NCBI GenBank assembly: GCA_964567745.1
Contig: CAZMNY010000027.1
Coordinates: 57,980-121,979, forward strand
Reading direction: 5' to 3'
From: CAZMNY01 sp964567745
GTDB lineage: Bacteria > Planctomycetota > Planctomycetia > Pirellulales > Pirellulaceae
Length of the DNA stretch: 64,000 nucleotides
Shown here piece by piece: positions 62,888 through 64,000 of the stretch. The notes under the pieces were generated by a model. The model was given only the letters and a program-made list of their open reading frames with translations, did not search any database and was not told the DNA's origin. Position numbers and translations under genes: made by a program. The stretch's first letter is position 1; the number at the start of each line of letters is the position of its first letter.

Positions 62888-63667
62888 ATGTTCCGGACGT
62901 TTAAGCAGCGATTGGCCGAAAACGAATTGACTCCGCTTTTTGCCCTCAGCCGAATTCCCCATCCCGTCTTGATCGACATGTTCGGGCTCGCTGGCGGATA
63001 CGCCGGTTTTTGGTTGGACGGGGAACACGTTGCCATGACCAATGAGCAAATGGTGAACGCCTCGATCGCAGCGAGAGCCAACAACTTTGACACGTTTGTG
63101 CGTATTCCGCCGATTGGCTATTGGACTGTGACGCAATGTTTGGAAGCTGGAGCGGGCGGAGTCATGGCCGCGCAGATTCACACCGTCGATCAGGCTCGGG
63201 AATTTGTCTCGTGGTGCAAGTTCGCACCCGAAGGCGTTCGCGGACTCAACACCGGCGGGCGCGACGCCGACTATTCTCATAACCCACCTGCGAGTTTTGT
63301 GGTCGATTCGAATCGAGAGAACTTTGTCAGCATCCAAATCGAGACGCTTGGCGCCATCGACGACACGAATGCGATTGCGGCCTTGCCGGGCGTCGACATG
63401 TTGTTTATTGGTCCAGCCGATTTATCACTGGCGTTGGGCGTCGTCGGCGACTTTCACAACGACAAGCTCTGGGAGGCGATCGATCACGTCGCTAAGGCCT
63501 GCCGTGATCATGGAAAGGCTTGGGGCTGCGTCGCGCCAGACCCCGCCTTCGCCGACCGGGCAGTCGAAGCCGGATGTCTCATGCCCACGCTCGGCAACGA
63601 CGTACTCACAGTGCGTCGAGGCATCGCTGCGCTTCAGTCCGCTTTTGACAGCCACTTTGCGAAGTGA
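62888..63667 (+). CDS. HpcH/HpaI-family aldolase
   Basis: A 259-residue class II (metal-dependent) aldolase of the HpcH/HpaI/citrate lyase family, which cleaves 2-keto-3-deoxy acids to pyruvate and an aldehyde. Motifs: GYAGFWLDGEHVAMTNEQM near 38-56, with the acid/base His, VRIPPIGYWTVTQCLEAGAGGVMAAQI near 74-100, PEGVRGLNTGG, SIQIETLGAIDDTNAIAALPGVDMLFIGPADLSLALG near 148-184 with metal-binding Glu and Asp, and a C-terminal LMPTLGNDV. ATG at 62888; a TTG six bases up is possible. It lies 61 bases after the DUF6807 gene, same strand. It probably serves sugar-acid breakdown, which would match a GntP permease. Confidence 0.88.
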   Translation: MFRTFKQRLAENELTPLFALSRIPHPVLIDMFGLAGGYAGFWLDGEHVAMTNEQMVNASIAARANNFDTFVRIPPIGYWTVTQCLEAGAGGVMAAQIHTVDQAREFVSWCKFAPEGVRGLNTGGRDADYSHNPPASFVVDSNRENFVSIQIETLGAIDDTNAIAALPGVDMLFIGPADLSLALGVVGDFHNDKLWEAIDHVAKACRDHGKAWGCVAPDPAFADRAVEAGCLMPTLGNDVLTVRRGIAALQSAFDSHFAK

Positions 63668-64000
63668 GCCAGCGGCCTACATGCAATGGCTTCAGATTCA
63701 GTCGCGTTCTTTCTGCATTTTGCGTTTCGTCTCAATATTATTTTGACAGGATCGACATGATCTGCAGGATGAGGAAGAAAGGAACCGCATCTCGCTTCTT
63801 TCTTTTTCCTGTCAATCTTGTTCATCCTGTCCCTTCTTAAGAGAAATCAGGACGAGGCTGATCGTGCTGGCGCACTTGTGCCTAAACGCACTTCAGCGCT
63901 GGCGCATGTGCCAAGGGTAGGGCAGTCGACTGTCGATTCTCGATGTTCTTGCTTTTTTCGATGGAGAATATCCCTTGTCCGCTGATTAGCGAACGCAAGA
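63668..64000. other. Intergenic region at the window end
   Basis: No gene is seen downstream of the aldolase. The region holds the inverted repeat listed separately and a GCGCTGGCGCATG-type inverted sequence near 63895-63910. The next gene lies outside the window. Confidence 0.4.
63745..63831. repeat. Imperfect long inverted repeat (GACAGGAT type)
   Basis: GACAGGATCGACATGATCTG on the left is nearly the reverse complement of the right-hand end CAATCTTGTTCATCCTGTC, with purine-rich and pyrimidine-rich stretches (GAGGAAGAAAGG, CTTCTTTC) between. The whole could fold into one long stem. It looks like a dispersed intergenic palindrome and not a gene. Confidence 0.65.

Overview
The window looks like a chromosome segment of a planctomycete, probably of the Pirellulales type. 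Evidence read from the sequence: a DUF1549/DUF1553 protein with a Big_2-like N-terminus, a PPC-domain protein and a cytochrome/WD40 protein in a row (51.7-58.0 kb); a doubled UvrA of 2314 residues; a 3-keto-disaccharide hydrolase (DUF1080) protein and a DUF6807 (PmoA-family) protein; TadE/TadG pilin-like genes; and a bacterial set of formylmethanofuran dehydrogenase (Fwd/Fhc) subunits, known from planctomycetes and methylotrophs. Base composition is moderately GC-rich, and many starts are TTG or GTG. I see no tRNA, rRNA or CRISPR.

Layout. 0.2-7.0 kb: a FtsX-type ABC exporter pair, smpB, a lipB-like/lipA pair, a CPBP membrane protein and a CBM9-like protein. 7.0-14.0 kb: the tandem UvrA on the minus strand. 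14.2-17.3 kb: a membrane protein with a J-like N-terminus. 17.6-20.3 kb: a minus-strand TadE/exported/TadG set preceded by what I read as a class I cyclic-di-GMP (GEMM) riboswitch. 21.4-22.8 kb: a near-consensus sigma-54 promoter driving two microproteins and an alpha/beta hydrolase. 23.0-26.6 kb: YceH, a tungsten-type aldehyde:ferredoxin oxidoreductase and a DUF1080 protein. 27.0-31.4 kb: transketolase and a GntP permease.

31.5-44.2 kb is a molybdopterin/C1 module: a MoaD-like carrier, FwdD, FwdB, FwdA, MobA, FwdC, a MoeA fused to a periplasmic-binding-like domain, and a second MoeA. FwdB keeps its iron-sulfur cysteines and the Cys-His pair of the metal site, so the complex may be a true Mo/W enzyme and not only a formyl hydrolase. 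This block is broken up by an N-terminally truncated IS256-type transposase lying exactly at the 3' end of an HD-GYP phosphodiesterase gene, and by a DinB gene.

44.4-51.4 kb: a REC-GGDEF-CBS protein, a 29-residue membrane microprotein, a lidless Hsp70, a receiver protein and a large unknown membrane-anchored protein. 51.7-63.7 kb: the planctomycete PPC/DUF1549/WD40 genes, two small-molecule enzymes, a 66-bp tandem repeat next to a decayed WD40-type gene with an in-frame TGA, then DUF6807 and HpcH/HpaI aldolase genes.

Themes that link genes: cyclic-di-GMP (riboswitch, GGDEF and HD-GYP proteins, pilin-like genes) and pterin-metal chemistry (AOR, Fwd, MobA, MoeA x2, MoaD). All functional calls come from reading the sequence and family knowledge; no database search was run.
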